From NCBI RefSeq assembly GCF_014650055.1, contig NZ_BMUF01000008.1, forward strand, positions 338,564-402,563: a stretch of DNA of 64,000 nucleotides, given 5' to 3'. Position 1 is the stretch's first letter. Every line of letters begins with the position of its first letter. This DNA is from Streptomyces malachitofuscus (GTDB lineage: Bacteria; Actinomycetota; Actinomycetes; Streptomycetales; Streptomycetaceae). The notes below the pieces were generated by a model that worked only from the letters and a program-made list of their open reading frames with translations, had not been told where the DNA came from and ran no database searches. A program made the translations under genes and the position numbers. Positions 10,701 through 19,884 of the stretch are shown piece after piece.

Positions 10701-12211
10701 GCAGGAGGCGCGGCCGGGTCCGTGGGCGGCCTGGCCGGGGGAACGGCTCGGACCGGCTCGTCGAGAAGCCGGGTCAGTGCCCGCGCGGTGTCGGCCGCCC
10801 TGCCGTGCATCGCGGCGAATACACGCGGTGAAGCCGTCCCGAGGCGTGCGAAGAAGGCTTCCGCGCTCCGTGCCGCTTCCCGCAGCCGGGCAGGGTCACC
10901 GGCACCTGCCCACCACGAGAGGTCCCGGGGGTGTTCCCCCTGCGCATGCAGGGCGGCCCAGCTGCCCTGCGCCACCCGGTCGGCGAAGACGAACGGCCGG
11001 TCCTCCATCGGATGACGGACCGCGGACCGTCCGCCGCCGGGAGCGTCCGGGGTCAGGGCCGCGTGGTATGCGGTGAGCCGGGCGGTCAGCAGCGGGTCCT
11101 CGAAGGACGGGGCCAGAGCCACGCAGTGTTCGTACTCCTCGCGGAGGGCACCGCCGACCCGCTCCCCGTTCGTCACTTGGCTCAGCATCTGCTCGCAGAC
11201 CGCGGCCAGCCACAGCCGTACCGCGCCCCGCCACCGTGGCCCGATCCGCGTGCGCCACAGCTGGAAGGCCGAATCACCGCCCAAGGTCCGGTCGGGGACG
11301 CCGCTGTGCAACGTGCCCTGGGCGAACGCCTTCACGGCCTCCGCCGGCCGGCCCGCCCGCAGCAGACGCCGGCCGATGATCATGTGGACGGCCATCAGGA
11401 CTCTTCTGTTGCCGGCGCCGAGCTGTTGCTCGTTCAGCAGTCTGACGGCGGTGTTCTGCTCCTGGTCGCAGGTGGCGCCCGGCCTGGTGTCGTGGAAGTG
11501 GACCTCGATCGCGGTGGTGCGGACGAGCTCGGCGGTCGGGCCGTCGCTGTGCGGCACCTGCTGTGCCCGCTGCAGGGCGTGAGCCGCCGCCTCCCGTTCG
11601 CTGAGCTCCCCCAGGGCCTGTGCCCGCAGGGCGCCCGCGCGGGCCGCGACGACGGCCAGGGCCCTCTCCGTCGGCTGGTCGGACAGGCCATGGAGAGCCC
11701 CGGTCGCCAGTTCGGCGGCGATCTGCGGGCATCCGCTGCGCACCGCCGCCTCCGCGGCCCGGGTCAGCAGGACACGTACGCAGGAGTCGGTGTAGGGGGC
11801 GGGGTGTTCGGCCAGGGCGCGCAGATAGCGGTCGAGCGCGGACGCCGGCCGGCCCTCACCCATGTCGGTGTCGGCCCGGCGCACCACTTCCTTCCGGACG
11901 TGGCGGCATCTCGGGCGCGGACCGAGGGGCAGGGTGCGCACGGGCGGGGTCACGAAGCGCATGGTCAGTTCACCCAGCGGCTTCTCGTAGAGGAACCGGT
12001 AGCACGCGGCGGCAAGCACGAGCCAGGGCGGGGCGCCCAGGTACCAGGCGGCGCCCGCGGCCGGCACACCGAGGAGGAACAGCCCCGGGAGCGTCAGCGC
12101 GGTGACCGCCAGGCAGGCCGTGACGTACCAGGGCGCCTCGTAGTGCCTGCCGGACCACCACAGTCCGGTCGCCAGAGGGGCCCAGCGCGCGATCAACCAC
12201 AGATGACGCAC
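7730..12211 (-). CDS. Large membrane-anchored TPR / Clp-N-like / TPR protein (1493 aa)
   Basis: This is the last gene of a four-gene operon; its GTG starts 1 bp after the upstream stop (TGA-G-GTG). The N-terminus has two hydrophobic segments (about 28-50 and 51-72), followed by TPR-like helices (about 110-420). A Pro/Ala linker (about 500-620) carries repeated TAERIATALA motifs. Two Clp-N-like double repeats follow (about 640-775 and 815-985; examples are LGHSRVGTEHLLMAVLDD and RLGHPGACLDDLAWAV), then a second TPR superhelix to the end (for example DRYAEAAPHFAEAARVLHA and RRFEEALADFDRASELAP). No enzymatic motif was found. Clp-N domains normally recognise substrates or adaptors for Clp chaperones, and TPRs mediate protein binding, so I infer a scaffold or sensor for the CHAT protein encoded just upstream. 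It is not recognised as a named family. Confidence 0.85.
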   Translation of the reverse strand: MRHLWLIARWAPLATGLWWSGRHYEAPWYVTACLAVTALTLPGLFLLGVPAAGAAWYLGAPPWLVLAAACYRFLYEKPLGELTMRFVTPPVRTLPLGPRPRCRHVRKEVVRRADTDMGEGRPASALDRYLRALAEHPAPYTDSCVRVLLTRAAEAAVRSGCPQIAAELATGALHGLSDQPTERALAVVAARAGALRAQALGELSEREAAAHALQRAQQVPHSDGPTAELVRTTAIEVHFHDTRPGATCDQEQNTAVRLLNEQQLGAGNRRVLMAVHMIIGRRLLRAGRPAEAVKAFAQGTLHSGVPDRTLGGDSAFQLWRTRIGPRWRGAVRLWLAAVCEQMLSQVTNGERVGGALREEYEHCVALAPSFEDPLLTARLTAYHAALTPDAPGGGRSAVRHPMEDRPFVFADRVAQGSWAALHAQGEHPRDLSWWAGAGDPARLREAARSAEAFFARLGTASPRVFAAMHGRAADTARALTRLLDEPVRAVPPARPPTDPAAPPAPSAAECVGTAPAGVTRRETPAGAPDAGIPEPRTPATAERIATALARTTRHDTPTDSPGIPSPPPANPHDPSTAERIATALAKAARQETSTKPPGPRSAEPAGSAGRTASGLPATAAGPPGRFGAPEWLAGAEALTGGRSWTLLMAVAEAHLLGHSRVGTEHLLMAVLDDPLCAALLEPFGVGRSALRQATSALLAPYPHGLTVATLAGSAREVLEDAGAEAARHGRARRRRAEAARPLHILAALLRQETGTAVSLLTALGAEPREALARADHWLYADHAEAVGPPPRWIPGLPDPRPFTARARAVLVEAAYAAHHGGPAGLLGVPELAAAVGTAGFTSPPSEAAGVEAVRLTPTGRRALAVAVSRAHRLGHPGACLDDLAWAVANTSPAPDTEENLPAWDAAVAGALSTASAAAQAEGFPYVAPEHLSAALETDPVPPPPTPLPLTPLSACVLAAARARAEAAKRPVCDEDDLRHALAAVGPRPSRPAEPAPAETPPLLAPGFERFLRWTLDELEKESTRAASRADVTGLRRALRRRTEMLRFLALADYRTYEPLLVTAVATTAHQLGAGPVLEATLRQAVARARALRTRTPGPAGLLAYAGFLMEAGTCLSRLDRYAEAAPHFAEAARVLHAHEDESADSLRGQALLQHAQCAVRTTHAQAAVAPVLEAAGHRLTAAADGGPAEAAALPETALFAMDALADLGAPAQALDLATRTLWIPGLSPRNRMEVHIRRAGLLLKLDADDLGVADLTAAVLLAPDDPRPVLRRGELFLDLRRFEEALADFDRASELAPRYPAPRHRRGQALVRTGAFTEALSVLDDATRNFPYPEPPADVLLDLAAALRATGRAEESVRVARTGYAEAPDFPWFRYQYALSLHMTGAVRHGRLHLGEAIRRETERWRAAARRDPDAGRLAGNLTVYFAALGAARQSRRWLRTAVAGIRHSWAVADLREDLNELARTIPSSAALCADLTDVLDTDVPDTGTPDRP
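10458..10596. repeat. 108-bp in-frame duplication in the linker of the 1493-aa protein
   Basis: A 31-bp block (10458-10488) recurs almost identically 108 bp away (10566-10596), and a diverged third copy lies near 10670-10698. It encodes the TAERIATALA-type motif with a 36-residue period. The third copy has drifted, so the expansion is not purely recent. Confidence 0.75.
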
Positions 12212-12212
12212 C

Positions 12213-15200
12213 TCAGACTCCCGCTCCGGTGTAGGCGAAGGCCTGCCAGATGAAGGGCCGGCCGCCGTTCCTTCCCCGGCGCCACCGCTCCAGGTGGACG
12301 AGTTGCATCTCCCGCAGGGCGTCGGGTGGCGACACGCCCTCGCAGAGCCGCCGTGTCAGGAGGCGTGCGGCGGCGTCCAGTTGCCGGGAGGGGTGCAGCA
12401 CTGGATAGAGCGTGCAGATGACGTGGTCAGCGCCGGCGAGCAGCAGGGCGGATCCGAGACCCAGCCACTCGCTGACCGGGGTGTGGGCCGCCTCCGTCCC
12501 ATCAGCCGGGGAGGACGGCTCCAGGCCGATGCTTCCACAGCCGACGGCCAGCACCGTGCGGGGCACGGGGCAGGCGACGTCCCCCTCCGCCGCGGCGTCC
12601 GCGACCGCGTCGTCCAGCATGTCGGCCATCGACAGCATCGCGGTGCCGCCCGGTTCGGTGCCGTCCCCCGGGGTGGGCGCGACACGCAGCCCGCTCAGGT
12701 ACGGATTGCCCGGCTGGACCCCGACATGACCGAGAAGGTAGAGCAGCGCGTCCCGCCCGTGCAGGGTGCGCAGTTGCCCCAGCGCCCGGATGAGTTGCTC
12801 CTTGGTGAGCGGGCCGCGCAGGACCCTCTCCGCGGGAGCGGGTGAACTCAGGACGAGCCGGCTGTCCACCGCGCCCCCGGTCGTTCCCTCCTCGGCGGCG
12901 TCGGGCCTGAGCACGGCCAGTCGGAGGCCGTACGGTGCTCCGAGCCGGCCCGCGGGACGTGCGAGGCACTGGTCGATCACCGCCCACGCGGGCACGTGGA
13001 TCACCCGCGCCACATCGACGACGCGCAGGTCACGGTCGGCGACCAGGGGCAGCGCGGCCACCGGGACATGGCTCAGTGCGGCCGGGAGCGCCACGACCAC
13101 GGAGGCGGTGCTCCCGGTGTGGGAGGCCAGCCCCCTGGCCAGTGGTTCCGGCAGGAAGACCGCGGCCACCCGCCCCAGCAGGGCGAGTTCGGCGCCGTCG
13201 CCGGCCGACGCGGACAGCGCGCCACCGGTGACTCTCTCCCGCAGCGTCGCGGGATCCTCACCGGCCTGCGGCAGGGGCAGGGCCTGGCGCAGATCCGCGT
13301 CGGCGAGGGCGGCCTCGGTGCCCGGGCCCAGCGGCCGCCACCCGTGCGACCACTCACCGGACGGTGAGCGCACCGTCCAGTAGTAGCGGTCCTGCACGGT
13401 CACCGCGCTCCAGTACCAGCAGCGTCCGGCGACCGCCACCAACGCCCGGTCCAGGTCGAAGCCCGTTTCCTCCTCGCCGGTGCCGCGCTGCCGGTCTCCG
13501 GTCCCGGCCCTGGAGGGCAGCCGTCGGGTACCGGCCACGACGATCGACGGCGGTCTGCGCACCGGACTCAGCCCGATTTCGGCCAGCGCCGCCCGATCCC
13601 GGCGGCCGGTGCCCGGCCGTCGGCCGTCCGCGGCGTCCGTCACGCCGTCGGTCCCCGAGCCGCTCAGCTGTACGGCGCCCACCGCCTCGCCCAGCGCGCT
13701 GTGTCTGGCCAGCTCCCTGTCGTCCATGCGCCGGGGGAGCACCTCGCCGCGGGCCGTCTCGACGATCTCCGCGACCACCGGACTCGCCGCGGAGCCCTGT
13801 GCCGTGGCCAACCGCAGGGCGGTGCCGTACGCGCTGAGCTGCATCCGCTCCCAGAGCCTGCGCCCCCGTGCCGTGCCCACGCGGTAGCGGGCGTCGTGCA
13901 CCGCGAGCAGCGCCTGCACCGCGTGCGCCAGGGCCGTTCGTCCGTCTCCGTCCCGCTCGGCCGCGACGGCCAGCACCTGCCTCGCGGCCGCGGCGGCGAG
14001 CGGCCTGCTGCGTCCGTCGACCTGGGCGAGCGCGGCGAGCGCATCCCGCCGTGCGTCGTCCCGTGTCTCGTCCCGGTCCACCAGGGCGGTGGCCGACATC
14101 AGCCGGATACGGGCCGCCTCGTCGGGCCGCACCAGGTAGTCGGAACGCGCATCGTCGGAATGCGCGCCCCGCAGTGAGTAGCGGGCGCCGTCGTCGTTGC
14201 CCGCGTCCGTCAGCACCCGGGCCAGCCACAGTTCCGTGCTGAGCAGCAGGTGTTCGTCCGTGCACCGCAGGGCGGTGCGCCGCATCCTGTGGATGTCGCG
14301 CAGTGCCTCGTGGGGCGGCTTCTCCCCCATGCCGTGCTCCAGTTCCTCGAGGATCAGCCGTCTGGCGTGGGTGCGGCCCCGGCGGCCCGACAGCAGAAGG
14401 ACGGCCTCCGAGCGCGCGGCAGCCGCCCGCTCGCCCTCACCGTTGGCGGCGAACACCCGGGAGAGCTCGGCCAGGCACCAGCCGCGCAGCACGTCCGGCG
14501 CCTTCCGGGCGGCTTCGGTGGCCTCCATCGCGGTGAGCAGCGCGCCCGCGGGATCCTCCGCGTGCAGCTGCTGCCTGGCCCGGACCATGAGCAGTACGGG
14601 CTCGCAGACGGCCGGCACCGGCCGCTTTCGCAGGTCGGCGAGGAACGGGGCGACTGTGTCGGCGCGGCCGTGGAAGGCGAGGTCCACCGCCGTCGCGAAG
14701 GACCACCACTGCCGCCGCGCCCGGAGCGTCATCCGCGTACGCAGGGGGAGGAACGCCAGGCCGGGACCGCGCGCCCACCACGGCCGGCCCATGAGCCGCC
14801 ACATGTCCCAGGCGCCGAGCACCAGGAACGTCGCGTACAGAGCGAGTGCGAACAGCCACCACAGGCCGGGGCACGCGATCACGGCCGTCACGGCGGGTGC
14901 CGCGGCCCAGCGGACGTCGGTGAGCGTCAGGAGGTTGACCGCGGTGAACGCCATGGCGGCACCGAGCACCGGTCGCGGGCCGGCGCCTTCCAGCAGCAGG
15001 GTGAGTGCCGCGGCCGTCAGCCCGACGGACAACCGCAGCAGCGTCGGATGCAGCATCGTCCTGCGGCCGGCGGTCCGCCGGCTGTCCTCCACCCACAGGC
15101 CGAGGCGGTGCCGGGTCGTCCGGTGGCGACGCCGTGCGGCGAAATCCCGTGCGGCGGTGAGGACCATGCCCAGTGTGCTCGCGAGTCCTCCCATGGGTTC

Positions 15201-15371
15201 GTCCCTGGACTGCCGTTTGGTCAGCAGCACGTCGATGGGAGCGGCGAGTTCGGCGGCCGCCAGGTCCTCCGGACCACCTCGCCGCGCGAGCCAGTCGAGC
15301 GCCCCCTGCCCGCTGCCGAACTCCGGCCCCCGGGGCTGTCCGCGCCGTTCGCCCTGTCGTGTACGTCTCAT
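12213..15371 (-). CDS. Membrane TPR-like protein with C-terminal CHAT (caspase-like) domain (1052 aa)
   Basis: The start is the ATG at 15371 in an ATGA overlap with the upstream stop; a longer GTG start at 15416 is less likely. Residues of about 100-205 hold three to four hydrophobic segments (for example LSVGLTAAALTLLLEG, LWWLFALALYATFLVLGAW). An alpha-helical repeat region follows (about 215-560). The C-terminal part (about 690-1052) looks like a CHAT domain. YLLGHVGVQPGNPYLSG supplies the candidate catalytic His882 and TVLAVGCGSIGLE the candidate Cys945, followed by the conserved end pattern GLGSALLLAGADHVI and FIWQAFAYTGAG. CHAT domains are clan CD cysteine peptidases related to caspases and separases; known TPR-CHAT proteins cleave a partner on activation. 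Substrate and trigger are unknown here. Both neighbours carry Clp-N domains, which suggests a protein-quality or conflict signal. Confidence 0.85.
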   Translation of the reverse strand: MRRTRQGERRGQPRGPEFGSGQGALDWLARRGGPEDLAAAELAAPIDVLLTKRQSRDEPMGGLASTLGMVLTAARDFAARRRHRTTRHRLGLWVEDSRRTAGRRTMLHPTLLRLSVGLTAAALTLLLEGAGPRPVLGAAMAFTAVNLLTLTDVRWAAAPAVTAVIACPGLWWLFALALYATFLVLGAWDMWRLMGRPWWARGPGLAFLPLRTRMTLRARRQWWSFATAVDLAFHGRADTVAPFLADLRKRPVPAVCEPVLLMVRARQQLHAEDPAGALLTAMEATEAARKAPDVLRGWCLAELSRVFAANGEGERAAAARSEAVLLLSGRRGRTHARRLILEELEHGMGEKPPHEALRDIHRMRRTALRCTDEHLLLSTELWLARVLTDAGNDDGARYSLRGAHSDDARSDYLVRPDEAARIRLMSATALVDRDETRDDARRDALAALAQVDGRSRPLAAAAARQVLAVAAERDGDGRTALAHAVQALLAVHDARYRVGTARGRRLWERMQLSAYGTALRLATAQGSAASPVVAEIVETARGEVLPRRMDDRELARHSALGEAVGAVQLSGSGTDGVTDAADGRRPGTGRRDRAALAEIGLSPVRRPPSIVVAGTRRLPSRAGTGDRQRGTGEEETGFDLDRALVAVAGRCWYWSAVTVQDRYYWTVRSPSGEWSHGWRPLGPGTEAALADADLRQALPLPQAGEDPATLRERVTGGALSASAGDGAELALLGRVAAVFLPEPLARGLASHTGSTASVVVALPAALSHVPVAALPLVADRDLRVVDVARVIHVPAWAVIDQCLARPAGRLGAPYGLRLAVLRPDAAEEGTTGGAVDSRLVLSSPAPAERVLRGPLTKEQLIRALGQLRTLHGRDALLYLLGHVGVQPGNPYLSGLRVAPTPGDGTEPGGTAMLSMADMLDDAVADAAAEGDVACPVPRTVLAVGCGSIGLEPSSPADGTEAAHTPVSEWLGLGSALLLAGADHVICTLYPVLHPSRQLDAAARLLTRRLCEGVSPPDALREMQLVHLERWRRGRNGGRPFIWQAFAYTGAGV

Positions 15372-16423
15372 CGGTTCGTCCCCGCCTCGCCGTAACCCAG
15401 GGCCCGCTCGGACCACGCGCGCCAGAACTGCCGTGCCGGCCAGGAGAAACGCAGACCGGGTCGCGCCAGGTCCACCCGCTTCAGCCGCACCCAGCCCCAG
15501 GTGTGCAGAAGGTCAAGGCCGGCGCCGAGGACGACGGCGTACCTCAGCGGGGCCGGGACGAGCAGCACCGCCGCCCCCTTCACCACCGTCCAGACGACCG
15601 GGGGGAGCTGGTGCGCCCGGGGGAGGATCAGCAGGGGGCAGAGCGCCAGCCACCACGGTCCGGGACCGAGCGCGCGCCCCACCAGGGCGAGGACCGTGAA
15701 CCAGTGCGTGAGCTCGTCCAGCGGTTGCAGGACCAGCACCCGGCGCATCTGCCGTACCCCACGGGGTGTGTTGTGCCGGATCGGGTGCTCCGGCAGGAGG
15801 TGGGTGTTGTGCTGCTTGAGGCGCGGCGCCACGTGCCGGGGTGTGTGCCGTCTCAGCTTCGTCGTGTCGGGCGGAGGTTCCACCGTGAGCGGCTCGGAGG
15901 GCCGGGCGCGGGAGGGTGCGAAGGCGGCGTCCTCGCCGGCACCGGTGGTGCCGTAGCCGTGCCGGGCACCCGCGCGGAGCACCAGGTCGGCGGTCAGCCC
16001 GGCGTTCCTGAACTCCGCGGCCTCCGGGCAGTCCTCGACCAGAGCGGCGAGCAGGTGCAGGGTCGTCGCCCGGGTGTCACCCGTCAGGCCGGCCCAGGCG
16101 CCGAGGCCCGCCAGCAGCGCGTGCGTCTCCGCCCCGGGCACGGGTGGCTGAGCGAGCGGGCCCGCACCGGGCCGGGCATCGTCCCGTGGCGCGGGCTGTT
16201 CCGGCTCCGGCACCGCGTCGTACGGGAAGCCCACGCTCGCCAGCGCGGCACGCAGGGAGGGGTCCGAGCCGGCGAGGGCCTCCCGGACCGCTCGTACGAG
16301 GTGACCGCCGTGGACCTCAGGCGACCGGTCGTGTGCTGCCAGTGCGCGGGCGCGGAACAGCAACTCGGTGAGCGCGTCGCTGGTTTCGCAGCCGCCCCAT
16401 TCGTCTCTCAGTCCGACCGTCAC
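15368..16423 (-). CDS. Clp-N-like protein with C-terminal membrane segments (351 aa)
   Basis: The GTG start overlaps the upstream stop as GTGA. The N-terminal half contains two Clp-N-like helical repeats (about 15-70, with HGGHLVRAVREALAGSD; and about 100-150, with ATTLHLLAALVEDCPEAAEF). A basic, His-rich linker follows (about 186-225), then two hydrophobic segments (about 240-270 and 277-306) and a short basic tail. It has no ATPase motif, so it is not a Clp chaperone but a Clp-N module tethered to the membrane. Position and coupling imply that it works with the CHAT protein, perhaps presenting or sensing a Clp substrate. Specific function unknown. Confidence 0.8.
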   Translation of the reverse strand: MTVGLRDEWGGCETSDALTELLFRARALAAHDRSPEVHGGHLVRAVREALAGSDPSLRAALASVGFPYDAVPEPEQPAPRDDARPGAGPLAQPPVPGAETHALLAGLGAWAGLTGDTRATTLHLLAALVEDCPEAAEFRNAGLTADLVLRAGARHGYGTTGAGEDAAFAPSRARPSEPLTVEPPPDTTKLRRHTPRHVAPRLKQHNTHLLPEHPIRHNTPRGVRQMRRVLVLQPLDELTHWFTVLALVGRALGPGPWWLALCPLLILPRAHQLPPVVWTVVKGAAVLLVPAPLRYAVVLGAGLDLLHTWGWVRLKRVDLARPGLRFSWPARQFWRAWSERALGYGEAGTNR

Positions 16424-17172
16424 GGCTGCCCCTGGCTTGCCTGAGCGACGGGGACGGCGGCCGGGGCGGTCCCCGCGGGCGTCGCGGCCGGTGCCTCCGC
16501 CCGGGGTATGTAGCTCACGGTCAGGAATGTCAGACGCCGCGCGCTGACCGTCGCCGCGTTGACCTCCGGCAGGACCACCGTCGCGTCGTCACCGGGAGGG
16601 CGGTAGGAGATGTCGCCCCTGAGGGTGAGCTCCCGGTCGCCGTGCTCCGTGGGGACCCTGCTGTAGCTGTGCAGCTCCCCGGCGAGATAGCTTCCGTCGT
16701 CGAGAACACAGCCGACGTAGACATCCGTGTCGGGGTGTTCTCTGAACAGCAGCCACCACGCCGAGTGCTGGGGTTCGAGCCGTCTCGTCCGCGCCACCAG
16801 CCGGTTCCGGACGGCGACGGGAAGCGCCTTGCGCCAGTGGCCCGCGCCCGCCGCATAGCCGATCACGCAGGCGAGCGTGGTCGCGGCCGCGGCCCAGAGC
16901 CAGACCGCCGTGAAATGGTCGGCGATGTAGGCCTCCGGGTCGCGGTAGAGAGCGCGGAGGTCGGGTGAGTACCAGAGCCCGGAGCGCGAGCCGGCGGTCA
17001 GCACCGCCAGGGTCACGGCGTCGACGATCACGCTGGCGAACAGGATGGACACCAGTTCCATGAACGACGTGTGCACACGCTTCGGCACATGCCGGTCGAG
17101 CGCTTGATGGTAGACGTAGCCGGGAAGTGCGAGTACGACGAGCAGAACGAAGCCGGTGACGTTCGTGGGCAT
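16420..17172 (-). CDS. DUF6338-like membrane protein (250 aa), first gene of CHAT/Clp-N operon
   Basis: GAGGAG (17178-17183) lies 5 nt before the ATG. Three hydrophobic segments (about 5-20, 36-58 and 87-109) precede a soluble beta-rich region (about 135-220: DTDVYVGCVLDDGSYLAGEL, ELTLRGDISYRPPGDD) and a Pro/Ala tail. The layout and the LPGYVYHQ opening match the DUF6338 family as I remember it. The family is uncharacterised. As the promoter-proximal gene it may be the membrane base of the complex formed with the next three proteins; this is inferred from operon structure only. Confidence 0.75.
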   Translation of the reverse strand: MPTNVTGFVLLVVLALPGYVYHQALDRHVPKRVHTSFMELVSILFASVIVDAVTLAVLTAGSRSGLWYSPDLRALYRDPEAYIADHFTAVWLWAAAATTLACVIGYAAGAGHWRKALPVAVRNRLVARTRRLEPQHSAWWLLFREHPDTDVYVGCVLDDGSYLAGELHSYSRVPTEHGDRELTLRGDISYRPPGDDATVVLPEVNAATVSARRLTFLTVSYIPRAEAPAATPAGTAPAAVPVAQASQGQP

Positions 17173-17209
17173 GAGCGCTCCTCAGGGCGAACCGAACCCA
17201 ACGCATACG

Positions 17210-17229
17210 AAGTCGCACTTCCCCGACTT
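17210..17229. promoter_or_regulatory. Inverted repeat upstream of the CHAT/Clp-N operon
   Basis: AAGTCG-N8-CGACTT lies 38-57 bp before the first ATG of the minus-strand operon, next to an AT-rich stretch (TTAATAT at 17239-17245) unusual for this genome. It is a candidate operator/promoter region. I could not identify convincing -35/-10 boxes. Confidence 0.35.
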
Positions 17230-17440
17230 GTCACTCATTAATATGCGTGTGGAGATAGATTCCTAGCACTCCTGGGGGCTGCACAAGTGCCGAACGACGA
17301 AGCCGACTTCACGCCGGCCACCGGTCGCGGCGCGGACGCCGGGGCGGAGACCGGCGCCGACGCCGACGCGTACCCGGACGCGGAGTCCGACGACTGGGAC
17401 GGATCCCTCGGCGACCCGCTCGGCGATCCGGTGCCGACGG

Positions 17441-18673
<1,233 letters not shown>

Positions 18674-18737
18674 CCTGCGCCGGAGCCCCGGGGTTCTCAA
18701 CTCGCCTTCGGGTACGGGCGCCCTCCGGGAGGGTGGC

Positions 18738-18944
18738 TCAGGCGACGCACCCCGTCACGGGCCCCCCGGTGTTGAGGAGGTCCGTCGGATCGATGGCAGC
18801 CGTCGGGTCGGCCAACCCGACGGCCTCGGTGACGCAGTAGAGCGTGCTGACGGGATCCACCATCGCGGTGGCGGGAGCCGTCGACGCCATCGCGCCGGCG
18901 GCGGTGAGCAGACCCAGGGCGATCAGGCGCAGGGAAACGCGCAT
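18738..18944 (-). CDS. Small secreted protein (68 aa)
   Basis: GGAGA lies about 8 nt before the ATG. The N-terminus is a textbook Sec signal peptide (MRVSLRLIALGLLTAAGAMA, cleavage likely after the TAPATA near 27), leaving a mature peptide of about 40 residues with two cysteines (YCVTEA and the penultimate-region VTGCVA) that could form a disulfide. It is Asp/Thr-rich and lacks enzyme motifs. I do not recognise a characterised family. It has its own promoter region to the right and is 64 bp upstream of the aminotransferase on the same strand. Confidence 0.75.
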   Translation of the reverse strand: MRVSLRLIALGLLTAAGAMASTAPATAMVDPVSTLYCVTEAVGLADPTAAIDPTDLLNTGGPVTGCVA

Positions 18945-19208
18945 GAGGGATTCTCCGTTCTCTTGGCACGCGGGCATCACGGGGCACTCGCGTGGATGGA
19001 TAACCCGCGGTGCCGGGCACGACCACACCCCCACCCCAACGGCGGAGTCCCGGACCGGCACGGTGACACCCGGACGGTCCACCCTCAGAAGTTCCTCAAC
19101 TCTGCTTTGGGTCGCGCGGGCGGGGGGCATCTCCCGGTCACGCACGTGAGCGAGGTGCCCACGGGGGGTGCTTCGGGGGATCACGGGGGATGGAAGGGGA
19201 TCGGGGCC

Positions 19209-19478
19209 ATGGACATCGGCGTCATCTCGATAGGGCTCGCTGTGCTGTTCTTCGGTGCCGGCTGGTTCGGTGTCCGCAACTCGGCCCGCAGGGCGGAGCG
19301 GCGTCCCGCCGGTGCGTCCGGACGGCGCCGCGGCAGGGACGGCGGCGAGAGCTGGTGGGCCGGCGGGCACGGGGGCGGCGGGGGTGCCGGTTGTGGATCG
19401 TCCTCCGGGGGAGGCTCGTCCTGCGGAGGCGGGTCGTCCTGCGGAGGCGGGGGCGGATGCGGCGGTGGAGGCGGCTGA
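19209..19478 (+). CDS. Small membrane protein with Gly/Ser/Cys-rich tail (89 aa)
   Basis: One N-terminal transmembrane helix (about 3-22, VISIGLAVLFFGAGWFGV) is followed by a basic stretch and then a tail made almost only of Gly, Ser and Cys (SSCGGGSSCGGGGGCGGGGG type repeats with six cysteines). A GGAAGGGG-like site lies upstream of the ATG. The open frame extends left to 18438, but that part is antisense to the aminotransferase and secreted-protein genes. Gly/Cys-rich tails occur on several actinobacterial membrane proteins of unknown role. It is probably real because the membrane segment and codon bias fit. Confidence 0.6.
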   Translation: MDIGVISIGLAVLFFGAGWFGVRNSARRAERRPAGASGRRRGRDGGESWWAGGHGGGGGAGCGSSSGGGSSCGGGSSCGGGGGCGGGGG

Positions 19479-19884
19479 CACGGGGCAGCGCGGCTCCACT
19501 TCGGGAGATGACGCATCCGCGACGGCGGGGTCCGCACCTGGGGCGGGCCCCGCTCCGTCATGGAGCGGTGGCGCCCAGTCCGGTTCCGGTTGTCTTCGGG
19601 GGTGGTGCGGGGTGGCGGCGTACGCCGTCACTCGGGGGCGTACTCAGGGGTTGAACAGTTGAGCTGGGGAGCCCCCGAGGGGATGGAAAGCCCACGAAGT
19701 TGGGTAAAAACGCTGTGGTGGCGCCACAGTTCATGATTCCCTATAAATCACCAGTGCAGCCCTCGGACTCCCCGCGGACCCTTCTTCCGGTCGGGCGACC
19801 GGGCTGACGGGCCGAGGTTCTCCGGTGCGGCCGGGGTGCGCGGACCCTTATCTCCCTCTCCTTGTGTGCTTGCGGAGCCGATCC
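19479..19884. other. Intergenic region with hairpin and operator-like repeat, no clear gene
   Basis: No convincing gene. A hairpin at 19550-19568 (CCGCTCC/GGAGCGG) may end the upstream transcript. An inverted repeat CTGTGG-N5-CCACAG (19713-19729) lies just before an AT-rich TATAAAT (19742-19748) and may be a regulated promoter for the DUF2617 gene. Confidence 0.4.
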
